Part shown: positions 32,601-43,628 of the stretch, piece by piece | Position numbering within the stretch: position 1 is the first letter of the stretch | Layout: each line of letters begins with the position of its first letter | Assembly: GCA_028456385.1 (NCBI GenBank) | Contig: JALNQF010000035.1 | Location: forward strand, 186,001 to 250,000 | DNA length: 64,000 nucleotides | Source of the DNA: Ophiosphaerella korrae | Lineage: Eukaryota; Ascomycota; Dothideomycetes; Pleosporales; Phaeosphaeriaceae | Direction: 5' to 3' | The notes under the pieces: generated by a model | Databases searched by the model: none | What the model was told of the DNA's origin: nothing | What the model saw: the letters and a program-made list of their open reading frames with translations, nothing else | Made by a program: the position numbers and the translations under genes

Positions 32601-34046
32601 ATGATCCATTCTACTAGTCCTCGGGTAAGCTCGCCATTTCGTCAATCGTCACGGTATTTAGGAATTTGCTGCTATGTAAGGGTCATGAATTCGGCCGAAA
32701 CGTGCATTTATTTGGAATGCGATGCTTCTCCTTTGGCTCACCGTATATATGGTCAGGGGGTTTGATTTGAAAAATTGGGCATCTGCGGATCGAGCACCAG
32801 CAGACAGCAGCATGATTCGCTATAGATAGCTCTATCCTTTCGCTTGGATTGTTTGAATCCCGGAGCAATGGACATTGACTTCAAACCGACCAGCGCTAAT
32901 GCATGCACGTGGACCCGACAGCGCGCCAGTACCCTACATCGTACTTCGTCCAAAGTCTCGGCTGACAAGCCCCAGACTCTGAGACATGACCGTTTGGAGT
33001 AGGCTCTGCGGAAACATGAATTACATAAGGTGCGTTGGACTGCTGACAGATGAATGGATGAAGGCTTCCGTAGTCTTCCGCGGCTTTATATTTTGAGTTT
33101 TGTTTGATGGGCATTGCTAACCCCGTCTCCAATACGTCTGGTGGCGTTGGCATGATGGAAGCGATCGACTACCATTAGTCGTGGACCGATTGCCCGTGGA
33201 GGTGCGTGCCGAGGGATGGTCCATTCTTTGACTAGTCACTTGATGGGAGATGCTGTTACATGGTAAGTTGGACCGACGCCACACCCGTGCCTTGAGGACA
33301 AGCCCAACGAAATCATACGACGGCCTAAAAATCGAATGTTAATCGGGATAATATCACCGGCGGTCTAAATGCCGCAGTGAGGCGTGATGGTGTTTTACTT
33401 TGTAGGACCGAGATTCACATGAACGGCAGAGCCGGCGGGGCGCTAAAGGCACTCGACCTCGCTCTTCTGAGATGATCCTTCCAGGCGCCTCACTTTGGCG
33501 TTTAGAAGCTTCTCTTGGAATACTTAGTCATGGCTCTTGATATAACTGCCCCTGGACGAGCCGGAGCAAGTTCGACAAGATCTTGCGGTTTTTGCCAAAT
33601 ACCGCGCCAAGCAGCTGCAGAAGAGATTCACATCTGGGGCTGCGTGCCTGCGCTGCTGGAGGCAGCGATGGACGATGATGATGGCAACAATAACAGTGAA
33701 TTGAAATGCACGTGACTTAGCGTGCTACGTCTTGGCGAAAGCTCTGACTTGATCGCTGCAACTTCCCCACTAAAAGCGCAACTGCATCGCGAAACCTCAC
33801 TGCCGCGCACAACCTACCGTGTACTCTGGCGCACCGGCAGGCATCCTATCCTCGTTGCCATCGCACCTGTCTCTCTCTGCGTGCTCCCCTGCCTACCCAG
33901 ACCTTGCTTTTGCCGGGCAAGTCAGACGAGCGCCTCCAGCTCTTGGGACACAGTCAGTGATAGAGACACTCAATCAGCGCAACACTAAGAATCAGACTGA
34001 CACGCAGAGTCCATCTGCTGCATCTTGCACTAGATAGGTAGCTTCA
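29698..34046. other. Gene-poor 4.3-kb stretch
   Basis: Only short, unconvincing open frames on both strands. No transposon termini, tRNA or other element was recognised by eye. The 3' part (from about 33700) should be the promoter and leader of the Prp4-like kinase gene. Confidence 0.5.
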
Positions 34047-36770
34047 ATGACGACATCGCGCCCCGGCTCTGCCTCCGCCTCGGACGGCGACGGGCCCAGG
34101 ACGCTGCACAAGGCAAACAGAGTCCATCAGCACAGCGATCCTGATGTTAACGGCTCCGATAGGGCCTTTGCACTGGATGGAACTTCAGATAGCTACAGCC
34201 ATGGTTCTGGTACCTTGGCCCAGAGAAGCCCCCGCGCCTCGCAACATGCGCTCACCACGTCAGGTCGCCCATATCGCCCTTTGAGCCGCTCCCCCTCTCC
34301 GTATCGCCGCAAGCCTTCGCGCTCCCCCTCCCCCTACCGTAACAAGTCTAGGCGCTCTCCCTCCCCTTATCGTGCGAGACGTGGCCTTGACCGCTCTCCC
34401 TCACCCTACCGACATGGCAGACCAGGCCGCAGCTACGACACCAACGATTCGCGATCCTACCACAAACGAAAGGCCTCGCCACCCCGTGGTAGCCGACCCG
34501 ATAAGCGTCATCATGCAGATCGCTCTCGAGGAGAGTTTGTGCCACCCCACTCACGTAGTTTCAATGAGGTACCCGAGCGGTCCTACGTTAAACCCATCTC
34601 GTATGCTGAGCTAGAACACCCGAGCGCAGTGCCCGACTTCCGGAGCGGCGTACCCGCTACCGAGCGATTTCAGAGATTGAGCAACGGCGATTCTCGGCGT
34701 GCCGAACCTCGCCCTGCGCCATCGTCTCGCGACAATGGTTTCCGAGAGCCAGTTGCGAAAAGTACTGAGCGCCAAGACGTAGTAATGTAAGTAATATTTG
34801 CCTCGTTAGCACCGATATCTGCTGATCGTTTACAGGAAGTCCCCACCCCCCGATGTCGATTATACTGCAGAACCTGTTGAAGAGAAAGTGCCAACAGAGG
34901 AGTCACGTGAAGAGAAACGCCGTCGATGGGCAGCAAAACGCGCCGCCCTTGAGCAGGCGAAGAGCAGCTCAGATCTTCTTCACAAGGCAGTGCTTACAAA
35001 TGCTTCTGAGGCTACGACACCCAGCATGATGTCCCCGGCATTTTACAAGGAAAGCTCCATGTCGCCTTTCCCTTCTCCTCGCAATGGTGACTTCGACTCG
35101 CACCCCGCTTCTCCCGACATGATGGTGGTCGACAAGCAAGACGGCAGTAGCGAAGTCAACAGTCCTGCAGCAGACAGCCCCGCAGCAGACAGTCCCTCTG
35201 CAGCCGATTACGACCCCATGCAAGACATGCTAGACGACCGTGACCGTGCAGCTAAGAAGAACCAAACCGCGGACTTGCCATCTAATGCATACCAAGAGAC
35301 AGACCCGAAAGCGCTCTCTACTCTACCGGCCGAAAAGGTGGTTCCCGTAAAGAAGCAAAAGAAGGAGTTTGACATGTTTGCATCAGACGATGAGGAAGAT
35401 AACGAAAATGGCGAGGAAGAGAATGAGGTTGCTAAAGGAACTGTGCTGCACGAGAACATGCTCGATAATTGGGACGATCCAGAGGGTTACTACAAGCTTA
35501 TTAGTAATGAGCTTGTAAACAACGGGCGTTATCGCATGATCCGCAACTTGGGCCGTGGTGTGTTTGCAAATGTTGCGCAAGCTGAAGACACAACTATAAA
35601 GAGTGAGGACGTAACGAATGAAACTGCAAAGAACGAGTCTACGATAACAAAGAACGTGACTGCGAAGAATGAGGTTCCCAGCTATAAATTGGTCGCCATC
35701 AAGATGATCCGCAAGAACGAGTTGATGAAGAGAGCCAGCCAGAAAGAGATGGAATTCCTACGCAAAGTCAACGAGGCAGACCCGCAAGACAGTAGACATA
35801 TCATCCGGCTTCTCGGTTCATTTGACCATAAGGGCCATTTGTGTATCGTTTTTGAACACATGTCTAAGAATCTCCGAGATCTACTCAAGGAGGAAACCAG
35901 CGGTCATGGACTTGCCCTGACGGCTGTGCGAATATATGCGAAGCAAATGTTCCAAGGACTTCTACATCTCCAGAACTGCCAAGTCATTCACTTGGATCTC
36001 AAACCTGACAATGTTCTCGTCTCAGCAGATAAGAAGACTGTCAAACTAGCCGACTTTGGCACAGCTGTTGACAAGCGAGACATTATTGAGCGAACGGCCT
36101 ACCTTGTTAGTCGCTTCTATCGCGCACCAGAGATTATACTTGGCATGGACATCAGTTATCCAGTCGACATGTGGGCGATTGGTTGCACAGTCTACGAGCT
36201 CTGGACTGGTAAGATCCTCTTCACCGGCAGATCCAACAATCAGATGGTCAAAGCCTTTATGGACTGTCTAGGATGGCCGAGTGATAAGCTCCTCCGTAAA
36301 GGACTTGCGAATAGCGTTCTTGCTCATTTCGAGTTTGGATCATCAGCTACGAAGTTTATTAGCCGCGAGGTTGATAAACACAACCAGGTACGTCTATAAT
36401 TGTTCGCAATGGTTTAGCTAACAGTCAGCAGCTTGTTGTCCGCAAGATCGAACAGCAAAAGAAGGTCAGCCGCGACATAAAGAGCCGAGTACATGACGCT
36501 GCTCGGGGCATCGACGTAGGAGATAAACCCCGTGTCGTTGAGTTGAACGAACTAACCGAGCTGCTCAACTCGTGTCTTCATATGAATGTTGAAAAGCGCA
36601 TCACACCCAAAGAAGCGCTCAATCACCCATTCTTCAAGGTTAATCCTCCTCAGTTCACGAAGATTACTCCGTCCACCAAGGCTGCTCCATCCGCCAAGAC
36701 CCTTCAGTCTACGAAAGCTCCCAAGCTTGCTCCGCGATTCGCGAAGAATACATCGGCTATTCGTCGGTAA
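34047..36770 (+). CDS. prp4: Prp4-type splicing kinase (PRPF4B homologue), 877 aa
   Basis: Exons 34047-34786, 34836-36387 and 36429-36770. The last acceptor is a tandem CAGCAG (36429 or 36432). The N-terminus is disordered and Arg/Ser-rich with repeated RSPSPYR units (residues about 90-130), as in spliceosomal kinases. An acidic stretch (FDMFASDDEEDNENGEEEN) precedes the kinase domain. The domain has P-loop LGRGVFANV, VAIK lysine, HLDLKPDN catalytic loop, DFGTAVD metal motif and VSRFYRAPEIILGM activation end. It ends IGCTVYELWTGKILFTGRSN and NHPFFK. The SRFYRAPE and LYTGKILFTG-like blocks are recalled as Prp4-specific. Known role: phosphorylating tri-snRNP proteins to activate the spliceosome. 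An unusual polar Thr/Lys/Asn/Glu insert lies between P-loop and catalytic lysine. Confidence 0.88.
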
Positions 36771-37412
36771 GTCAAATGCTGTGATTTTGCTTGCTTAGCG
36801 GGTGGTGTTGGAATTTCATCTGGGTTTCTATCCGTTTTCTTGCCTGTTGGAGGAATGGAGACAGTTGCGAGGGGACTTGTTTGGAAGGATGATGGTTGAT
36901 GGTTGCTGACACCTATTGCATGGAAGGCCTGTGGCGAAGAAGTGAGTGAGTACAGCTTGCGTTGTTTATCTGGACCTGTTTGCCGCCACACTCAGGTCGG
37001 CGCGTTTCCACTCATATACAGGTCACTTGTCGCCATATTTCCTTTTTCGGTTGTATATTCTATCAGGACTGATGGGCCTTGGTCTCGGCTTTCGGAGTTC
37101 TGTCTACGCCTTCGGCACGGACTCGGCACAAAAGTTTTACACGGGCTTATATCGCCAACTGATTTACCAAACTTCCTGTCAAAGTACGACTATTATGAAA
37201 CATCAAACCCAAACGATGGACACAGCACTGTCTAGGCGGATATCTGCCTCGAGGAAGTGTACCAATTTCGGCGCATGGAAGGAGTTTTTGTAACATGCCC
37301 CTCAAAGCAGCCACCACTTTTTGTACTTATACATGGCATCTCTGTGGCTACATGTACCAGCCGACCAGTAAGGCAATATACCAGTGCGGCACATCGCTGC
37401 TCAATACCTACT
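36771..37412. other. Convergent intergenic region
   Basis: About 640 bp between the stops of the Prp4-like gene and the minus-strand DUF3445 gene. It holds both 3' untranslated regions; no gene recognised. Confidence 0.6.
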
Positions 37413-38572
37413 TCATGTTTCTTTTTCGGTTTGATGTCCTTCTATGTCAATCTCACCCCTCAAGAAGGCCTTGACCTTCTCACCCCAAATAACCTCTCGT
37501 TTATAGACTCTTATCTCGGGTACACTTCCCTTCCCCAAGCCCTCAATCGCCTCAGCCAATAACTCCCCACCCCCCTCGTCCCTCACCTCCCGAATAGGAT
37601 ACTGGTATGTTTTCTACTCAAAAATCAGTACTTCTCCCCTCACCCGCACCCCAAACTCACAAACGCAAACACCAACGCCCCACTTTCCGGCAACCGATGC
37701 AACGTCTGCCTCTCGCACCGCAACACCGTCTGCCCCAAATCTACCTCATCGCTCTCTCCCTCCTCCCCCACCGCCATATGATTCCCCTTGAGACAAAACA
37801 GTTCTCCGTTCGTACTCACGCTCCAGTTCGCCCGCTGCACCACCGTGCCCACGGGCACCCGCGTAAAATATCGATTCATGCTCAGAGCCAGCTTCGCTGC
37901 ATACCCCGGCACCGGCGCGTGGATATCGGCTAGTGCGAGGCCCAGCTTGGCGTGCGTATTGAAGCCTGACGGCGTACAGTTTACAAAGGCAGCCAGCGCA
38001 TACGTGCCGCCGTCGGTGGGCAACATGATGAAGAATTCCGTGTCAATGTGCGCCCCCAGTATCCACAGCGCGGCGCCCGCGTCCGCAACGCGCAGCGGCA
38101 TCGCCCCGCCCGTCAGCATATTCCGCACCACCCCTCCTTTCCTCGCCCACATGTCTGGAAATCGCCCCGGCAGATACACGCCCGTTAGCCACGCGTATAG
38201 CTCCCCCACCGCGGGCGCAGACGCGGGCGTGTGTGCCAGCGCGTCGGGCTGTGTCGCAAGGATGTGCGTGCGGAAGGCGAGGCGCGAGGCGTATGTGTTG
38301 TCCCATTCGAGTAGGGCGGAGACGGGGATTGTGTGGAGGGCCATGGTCATGTGGAAGGTTGGTTTGAAGGGGCGGAGGCGGAGGGGGGGTGGGAGGGTGG
38401 CGAGGGAGAGGGGGATGGGGGTTATGGTGGTGTAGGCTTGGAGTTGGGCGAGGGTTGGGGAAGGGTGTTTGGGGGTGGGTTTGCGGTGGTGGTGGATGTA
38501 GGTTAGGATGGCGAGGAGGGTGAGGGCAAGGATGAGCCATGGGGGTAGGAGGGTAAGGGTGGGGAGGGGCAT
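37413..38572 (-). CDS. DUF3445 / haem-dependent oxidative N-demethylase-like protein, 370 aa
   Basis: Exon 1 38572-37661, a 47-bp intron (37614-37660, GTGAGT..GAGTAG) and exon 2 37613-37413, joined as VFAF|KTYQYPIREV. An N-terminal membrane helix (WLILALTLLAILTYIHHH) is followed by the conserved DUF3445 core: FHMTMALHTIPVSALLEWDN, ILGAHIDTEFFIML, AAFVNCTPSGFNTHAKLGL, VQRANWSVSTNGELF and LRCERQTLHRLPESGALVFA. Bacterial members of this family form the haem-containing alpha subunit of an oxidative N-demethylase; the fungal role is not established. It is anchored, probably in the ER. The neighbour at 38941 on the same strand is another haem-binding protein. The C-terminal exon is short and Glu/Lys-rich. 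Confidence 0.85.
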
Positions 38573-38940
38573 GGTGGTGGTTGGTGCTGTGGTGAGGTGA
38601 GGTGGTGGTATGTCGGTTTCAATGAGGCTCTGTCTGCGTTGTCAATGTAGGGCGTGTAGGGCGTGTGGGACATGAGGTCAGCGATTGCCTTGGATATAGT
38701 CTTTCCATCGTCTTGGGGTAGAGTTTCCTTTTCCAGGTTGACCCCGCTTTGGGACGGGTGTGTAGTGTAATGATTGGACATGCACATTTGCTCTTTACAG
38801 TATCTTATCAATGAGCGTCTGAGGAAAATGAGCCTAGTATTCGCCGCTGGATCCCTGTCTACGGAAGATGAGTCCCGTGACCACGCCATAACCATCAATC
38901 TGTAGCTCCTTCTTGCCCCTGTGCCGCTATTGCTGTGCCA
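38573..38940. other. Short intergenic region upstream of DUF3445 gene
   Basis: 368 bp between two minus-strand genes. It contains the DUF3445 gene promoter and the 3' end of the MAPR gene; nothing else seen. Confidence 0.6.
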
Positions 38941-39572
38941 CTATTGCTGTGCCTTGGCTTCCTGGGCCTCCTTACTGCCCACAGCAACCAACCTCCCGAC
39001 AATCAGATACTTCTCCTCAAAGCGGTCCTCCCAGCCCCTCATCGCCTCCATCTGCTCGCTGTCCAAATCAGTCAACGTGTCCAGCGGCCCATCCAGGTCC
39101 TTGGTCAGCATCTCCTCGTCGAAGCTGCCACACGCCAGGCCCCTACTTGCGTCTCTCCCGGCAAAGTTGGCGTAGGGACCGCCGGGGCCGTAGAAGTTGC
39201 GGCCCGAGGTGACGTCGAAGACGCGGCCACCGACGGCGAGGTAGACGGGCATGCCGTTCAGGCCATTGTAGGGGTAGAGCTCGGGCGGGGTGAAGGTGCG
39301 GAAGACGGTGGGGGGCGGGGCGCGCGGGAGGCTGGCGGGGGGTGCGGGCTTAAGGCGGAGATAGATGAGGGCGGCGAAGAGGGAGAAGAGGACGAGGTTG
39401 ATGGGCGTCACGGGCGAGGTGCTGTGTTGGGCTGGGTTAGCGGGGTGGCGAGGAGACGGAGGTGGAGGTAGCGGGCGTACGCAAGTGCTGCCGGCGGGGG
39501 CGATGAGGCTGGTATTGTCAGCTATGATTACCATGGAATAATAGAGCGTGTGCATCACTTGCCGTCTGCCAT
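38941..39572 (-). CDS. dap1: Dap1/MAPR-family cytochrome b5-like haem-binding protein, 164 aa
   Basis: A tiny first exon of 14 nt (39572-39559, MADG plus two bases) is spliced over a 137-bp intron (39422-39558) to exon 2 (39421-38941), giving MADGNTSPVTPINLVLFSLF. This is the usual short N-terminus plus membrane helix. The cytochrome b5-like domain follows: FTPPELYPYNGLNGMPVYLA, GGRVFDVTSGRNFYGPGGPY, ANFAGRDASRGLACGSFD and FEEKYLIVGRLV. The YGPGGPY.NFAGRDASR.LA block with its tyrosine haem ligand is the MAPR signature. Dap1 in yeasts binds haem and supports the P450 Erg11 in sterol synthesis and damage tolerance. ER membrane location is expected. Confidence 0.9.
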
Positions 39573-40476
39573 GGCGGGCTATGTAAGTGGTGGAAGTGGC
39601 TTGGAAGACGCCGTGGTGGTGAGGCTTTATTGCTGGCTGCACCTCCGAGGCTGCCGAAGACGCCGGCTGCCGGCGCACGTCATCTACCTCCATTTCCGAT
39701 AATTATCACAGTAAGACCATGTAACCCCAACAAGACCTTCACCACCGCCATGCGCATCTGCCGCCAGGCTCGTGCCGCCCGCACAAACAACACTAGCCGC
39801 AGTCCTTAGCACGCGCCCGCCTCTCCGCCAACTGACCGTCCCCCACCAATTGCCTTTGGCTTGAAACACGCCCATCAGCCTGAAACGCGACGTCGCGATT
39901 CATTTCCGCCAAATGCCGCCCCTCTGATTGGCCCACCGCTTCCCAAGCCAACTCCAACCACGGCGCCCTCGAAACAAATGCCAGCGACGGCTGTCAAGCC
40001 ATCTGCCTTCCGCCGAACCTAGATGCAGCCAAAACTCACCAAGAATATACAAAGCCCTTCTCAGGGGTGTGCACCGCGCATTACGACAAAAGACGCTGCG
40101 CTTCACCCCCATCACGTGTCCTTCCCTTGTTCCGTCAGCTGAATGAATTGTTGTCTCCTTCATTTCCTGCCTGGCTACGTCTCATCTCGAGAGACCTAGG
40201 TTTTTGTCTGCCCACATAGCGCGGCTTGTGCGTCGTTGTTGTCTCTCTCTCTGCTGTTCAACAATAATAATACACGGGTAGGTGGCTCCTGGATTTCGGT
40301 CTGCATGTCAACTTGGTCATCTCGACGACTGCTGTACCACGTCAGCTGCCGCGCATGGTACATCTCGGCATCTTCATATTCATTTTCATGCTTTGACATC
40401 CCTTTTCTGATCCTGATCTCCTTCCTCAAATACAAAACATATCTAACCTTTGTTTTGTGCAGGTCCGTCTAATAAA
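39573..40476. other. Divergent promoter region
   Basis: About 0.9 kb between the MAPR gene (minus) and the coiled-coil protein gene (plus). A pyrimidine-rich CAG at 40459-40461 shortly before the ATG could be a 5'-UTR intron acceptor. No gene recognised. Confidence 0.5.
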
Positions 40477-42425
40477 ATGTGGAAACGATTCCAGGGTCAC
40501 GGGCGGGACAAGGACAAAACCGCCCAGATAGGGAACCCCGTGTTGCTTCAAACCACCTATGACGAGGATCAACTCAGGCGGAATCCCAACGTCACCGATG
40601 CCCAAAATGCAAATCACCGATATAATGCGCCGCCTGCAAATCCATAGTACGTCGCTCATATCCTTGGCCCCCGCTCAGCAGGCATCTTAACCACCCTAGC
40701 TCTCTCTCACCACACGATCCTCCAAACTACAGAGCCTCGGAAGTCCCAACAGAGTCATCAGTCTATTCTCGCCCTTCGAATGATTTAGCTTACTACGGAA
40801 ACCCCACTGCGCCGTCTGCATACGAGATATCGCCACCTAGCTCACCTGAACCCGAACGCCATCCCTCTGCGCCGTCTGACCGGCCTCAAAGATTTAAATC
40901 AATACGCGACGTATCACCAATGGACGAAAACCGAGCCAAAGTCGCGAATTCGCAAGCTCCCAGCAACATTCCTGTTCTGCGAAAGGCACCACCAACTACT
41001 GGAGAGGCCCAATCTGCGCAAAAGTTCTGGGGAGGCAAAGTCGCACCCAACAGCAAAGTCAAGTGGGATGAGTACTCCGGAGAGCCTACTGCAAGCAATG
41101 CTGGAAGAGCTGGCTCGGTCAGTCCAGGCTCTTACGCCAAGGGCGTTGCGCCTTCTAATCGCCAAAAGATGGGTATGGGATATCACGTTTCAGTCTCTGG
41201 GCCCCAGAAAAAGAATGTGAGCTTCACAGATCGTGTAGGCCGTTTTGGGTCGCGGCCGCCGCCCGTCGAAACCGCGAAACCCGACCCATGGAGTCGCACG
41301 ACAGGTCGTGCACAGATCGCATCGCCACTAAAGTACCAACCTGCCACTAGTCCGCTGCAAATACCACGGAAGACATTGTCCCCAAAGACAGACAATTCCA
41401 ATCAGAATACGCAAATTGCGGGTGCAACTTCCACAAACAGTGGTGTCGTGGGGGTTGACACTAGCATTGTCGCAGACAGCCGGCACGACTTGGACGCGCA
41501 TGACAACCTCATTAAACCGACTGTTCCCCTCAAGGTTAGCAGGACGTCTCCTCCTCGCGGTTTTACGTCCCTGATTTCACCCACTCATCCCGCCGGTCTT
41601 GGAATTCAGGCGCCATTCCCATATCCCAGCCCAGTAACACCCACAAATAAACAACGGCCACAATCTCCAGACACTGTGGTCCACGGACAAGGGTTTTCCA
41701 AGGAATTACCAGCCCCACAGCGAATCGCAACACCACCGCAAGACCCGGTAGTGCGCAAATCGAACGAGGAGACGCCAGAGAAGGACAAGCAAGCCCCAAC
41801 GAGTCGATTCTCGTGGACAACATACAACAGCGGAACAACTTACCAACACTCACCACCGCCCTCGCCTCCCCCCCTCCCTACCTCAACACCCCCCCGACCC
41901 AGAGTCGTAACCGAGCCCATTTCAGCCGCATCAGCCGCATCCTCGATCCTCGCCCGCCGCCGCCCCGTCCCCCAATCCGACGCTACCCCTTCCCGCAAAT
42001 CCCCCTCCCCTCCAGGCACCGCCACCATGTCGTCACCCACCCCGCGCCCCACCTCCCCCAGCGCCTCCTCCACTTTTAGCACCTCCACCAGCAAAGCGCT
42101 GCCACTCCCGCCCACCAGCCTCTCCGCCGCCTCGCACATTGCCGTCCTCGAATCACAAATCGAAGACCTGCGCATCCGCCGCTCAAACGTGTACCGCCTA
42201 CTCAACGACCTCAACAATGCTGCCCCGCCGAATCCGCTAATCACCGATTATAAGCGGGCGCGGCTTGTGGAGCAGCGGAAGCGCGCGTTTGAGGATGAAC
42301 TCAGTGAGATTAGGCGCGAGGAGTATGATGTCGGCATGAAGTTGCATCGCGCGTGGAAGAAGAGGGAGAGGGAGGATCCGAATTCGGCGGGGAGTGCGAT
42401 TTGGGTTAGGAGAGTTACAAGTTAG
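40477..42425 (+). CDS. Conserved disordered protein with C-terminal coiled coil, 631 aa
   Basis: Exon 1 40477-40646, a 53-bp intron (40647-40699, GTACGT..CCTAG) and exon 2 40700-42425. The junction gives PPANPY|SLSPHDPP. Most of the protein is Pro/Ser-rich and disordered, with many SP/TP sites. Local blocks may be conserved: SAQKFWGGKVAPNSKVKWDE, MGMGYHVSVSGPQKKNVSFT and DRVGRFG. The last about 100 residues form a charged coiled coil: AASHIAVLESQIEDLRIRRS, NVYRLLNDLNN, then REEYDVGMKLHRAWKKRERE. I recognise it as a type of conserved Pezizomycotina protein without an assigned function. The charged end suggests an adaptor role, but this is inference. Confidence 0.75.
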
Positions 42426-42447
42426 AGCTGGCTCTGCGCGTGGGTGG

Positions 42448-42452
<5 letters not shown>

Positions 42453-42478
<26 letters not shown>
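42453..42478. repeat. (AG)13 microsatellite
   Basis: Thirteen AG dinucleotides directly downstream of the coiled-coil gene stop, probably in its 3' UTR. Confidence 0.95.
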
Positions 42479-42529
42479 CTGTTTTTATATATGTTTTACT
42501 TTCTCGAGGATTGTAGGGTGGAATTAGCG

Positions 42530-42552
42530 TTTTTTTTTTTTTTTTTTTTTTT
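42530..42552. repeat. T23 homopolymer
   Basis: A run of 23 T in the 3' region of the coiled-coil gene. It could be a genuine low-complexity tract or a length-uncertain assembly position. Confidence 0.9.
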
Positions 42553-43236
42553 GCCAATGGCTTGACTTTTGATATCGATGCACGTTCTTTGGCTGACGGT
42601 GCGTGAAGTAAAAGCGCGTATGCAGCGGAAACTACAGACAGTTGTCGTTTCCTCGCTGATGGCTCTTCACACCCATATTTGAATTGGTCAATCAAACACA
42701 ATCCCGTTCCTTTTTGTTCCAGTCCACAACGGCAATCCAATCCGCTCCCCTTTGACGCAGCGGTATTACCACGTTTCCCCACGCTCCACACCTACCTCTC
42801 CCAGCCTCCCACCCACCATTCCACCACATCACGTGCCCATGTAATTTAGCCTAAGCACCACCATCACCAACCACCACCGCCACGACCGTCGCATTCATCG
42901 GATAAAAGCCTGCACAACACAACACAACACCTTCTGCACAAGACGTTCCATAAATGAGCGCGCTTTCATCCATATTGGCCGCATAGCAGCATGCGTAACT
43001 AAAATACAGTAAATTAAACTATAAAAACCTGTTGCATCGTTTTCGTTTTCTGAAAGCGCGCTTTTCCTATTCTGTTTTTCCGAGGGCACCACTTTTTCCC
43101 TCTCTCTCTGTCTCTCGTTGTCTCGCCAACTCTTGTTTTCCTCAAGAAACCTGCGGATGGGAAGAAGATTTGAGCAAATTGTGTCTCGCCCGCGGTAGTA
43201 AGCTGGGGTCAAGAAAATGGGTAGTTGACAAGAGGA
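42553..43236. other. Intergenic, no gene recognised
   Basis: Roughly 0.7 kb of pyrimidine-rich and low-complexity DNA between convergent genes. The minus-strand open frames here are composition-driven. Confidence 0.5.
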
Positions 43237-43628
43237 CTATGCGTTCTTGGGGTTCTCGGTAGATGATTTCCACTTTGCCTGGCGTTAGTACTTTTGCATA
43301 CGCGCGAATTTTATTTTTTTATTTTTTTTATTTTTTTATTTTTAATCAAACGTACGTCTTTGCCGAGTTCCTTTTGCTGCTCTTTGAAGTCGAGGTGCTT
43401 GTACTTTTCGCGGTTTTCCTTGACTGTGTGGGTCAGCTTATGTTTCTTGACGCGGCGCGTCGAGATACGTGTTAGGCATGCGATATACGTACAGAAAGCC
43501 TGCATTTTGATCATGGCGGCTCGCGCGTTGCCGCGCTTGCCAGCCTTTCCTGGGGGTCTACCGGCTTTCTTGACGCCTGCGGCTGGTTTGGCTTTGGGGG
43601 TCGCAGTCTTGGAAGTGGATGGGGCCAT
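43237..43628 (-). CDS. Small basic HMG/YABBY-like protein, 79 aa
   Basis: Start ATG at 43628 (MAPSTSKTATPKAKPAAGVK); a farther in-frame ATG at 43793 is less likely. The N-terminus is Lys/Ala/Pro-rich with a GRPPGK AT-hook-like motif. Exon 1 ends at 43493. A 69-bp intron (43424-43492, GTACGT..CACAG) leads to FKENREKYKHLDFKEQQKEL and GKD. An 83-bp intron (43273-43355) with a perfect TACTAAC branch site leads to WKSSTENPKNA and the stop. The F.E....LGKDWK.S.ENPKNA pattern resembles the short HMG-like proteins annotated as YABBY-like in Pezizomycotina. Probably a nuclear DNA-binding protein. The first intron is a multiple of three with no stop, so its retention would give a 102-aa form. Confidence 0.7.

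Noticed and set aside
42237..42791. 184-codon minus frame over the microsatellite
   Set aside because: Built from the (AG)n and T-run; it overlaps the end of the coiled-coil gene antisense.
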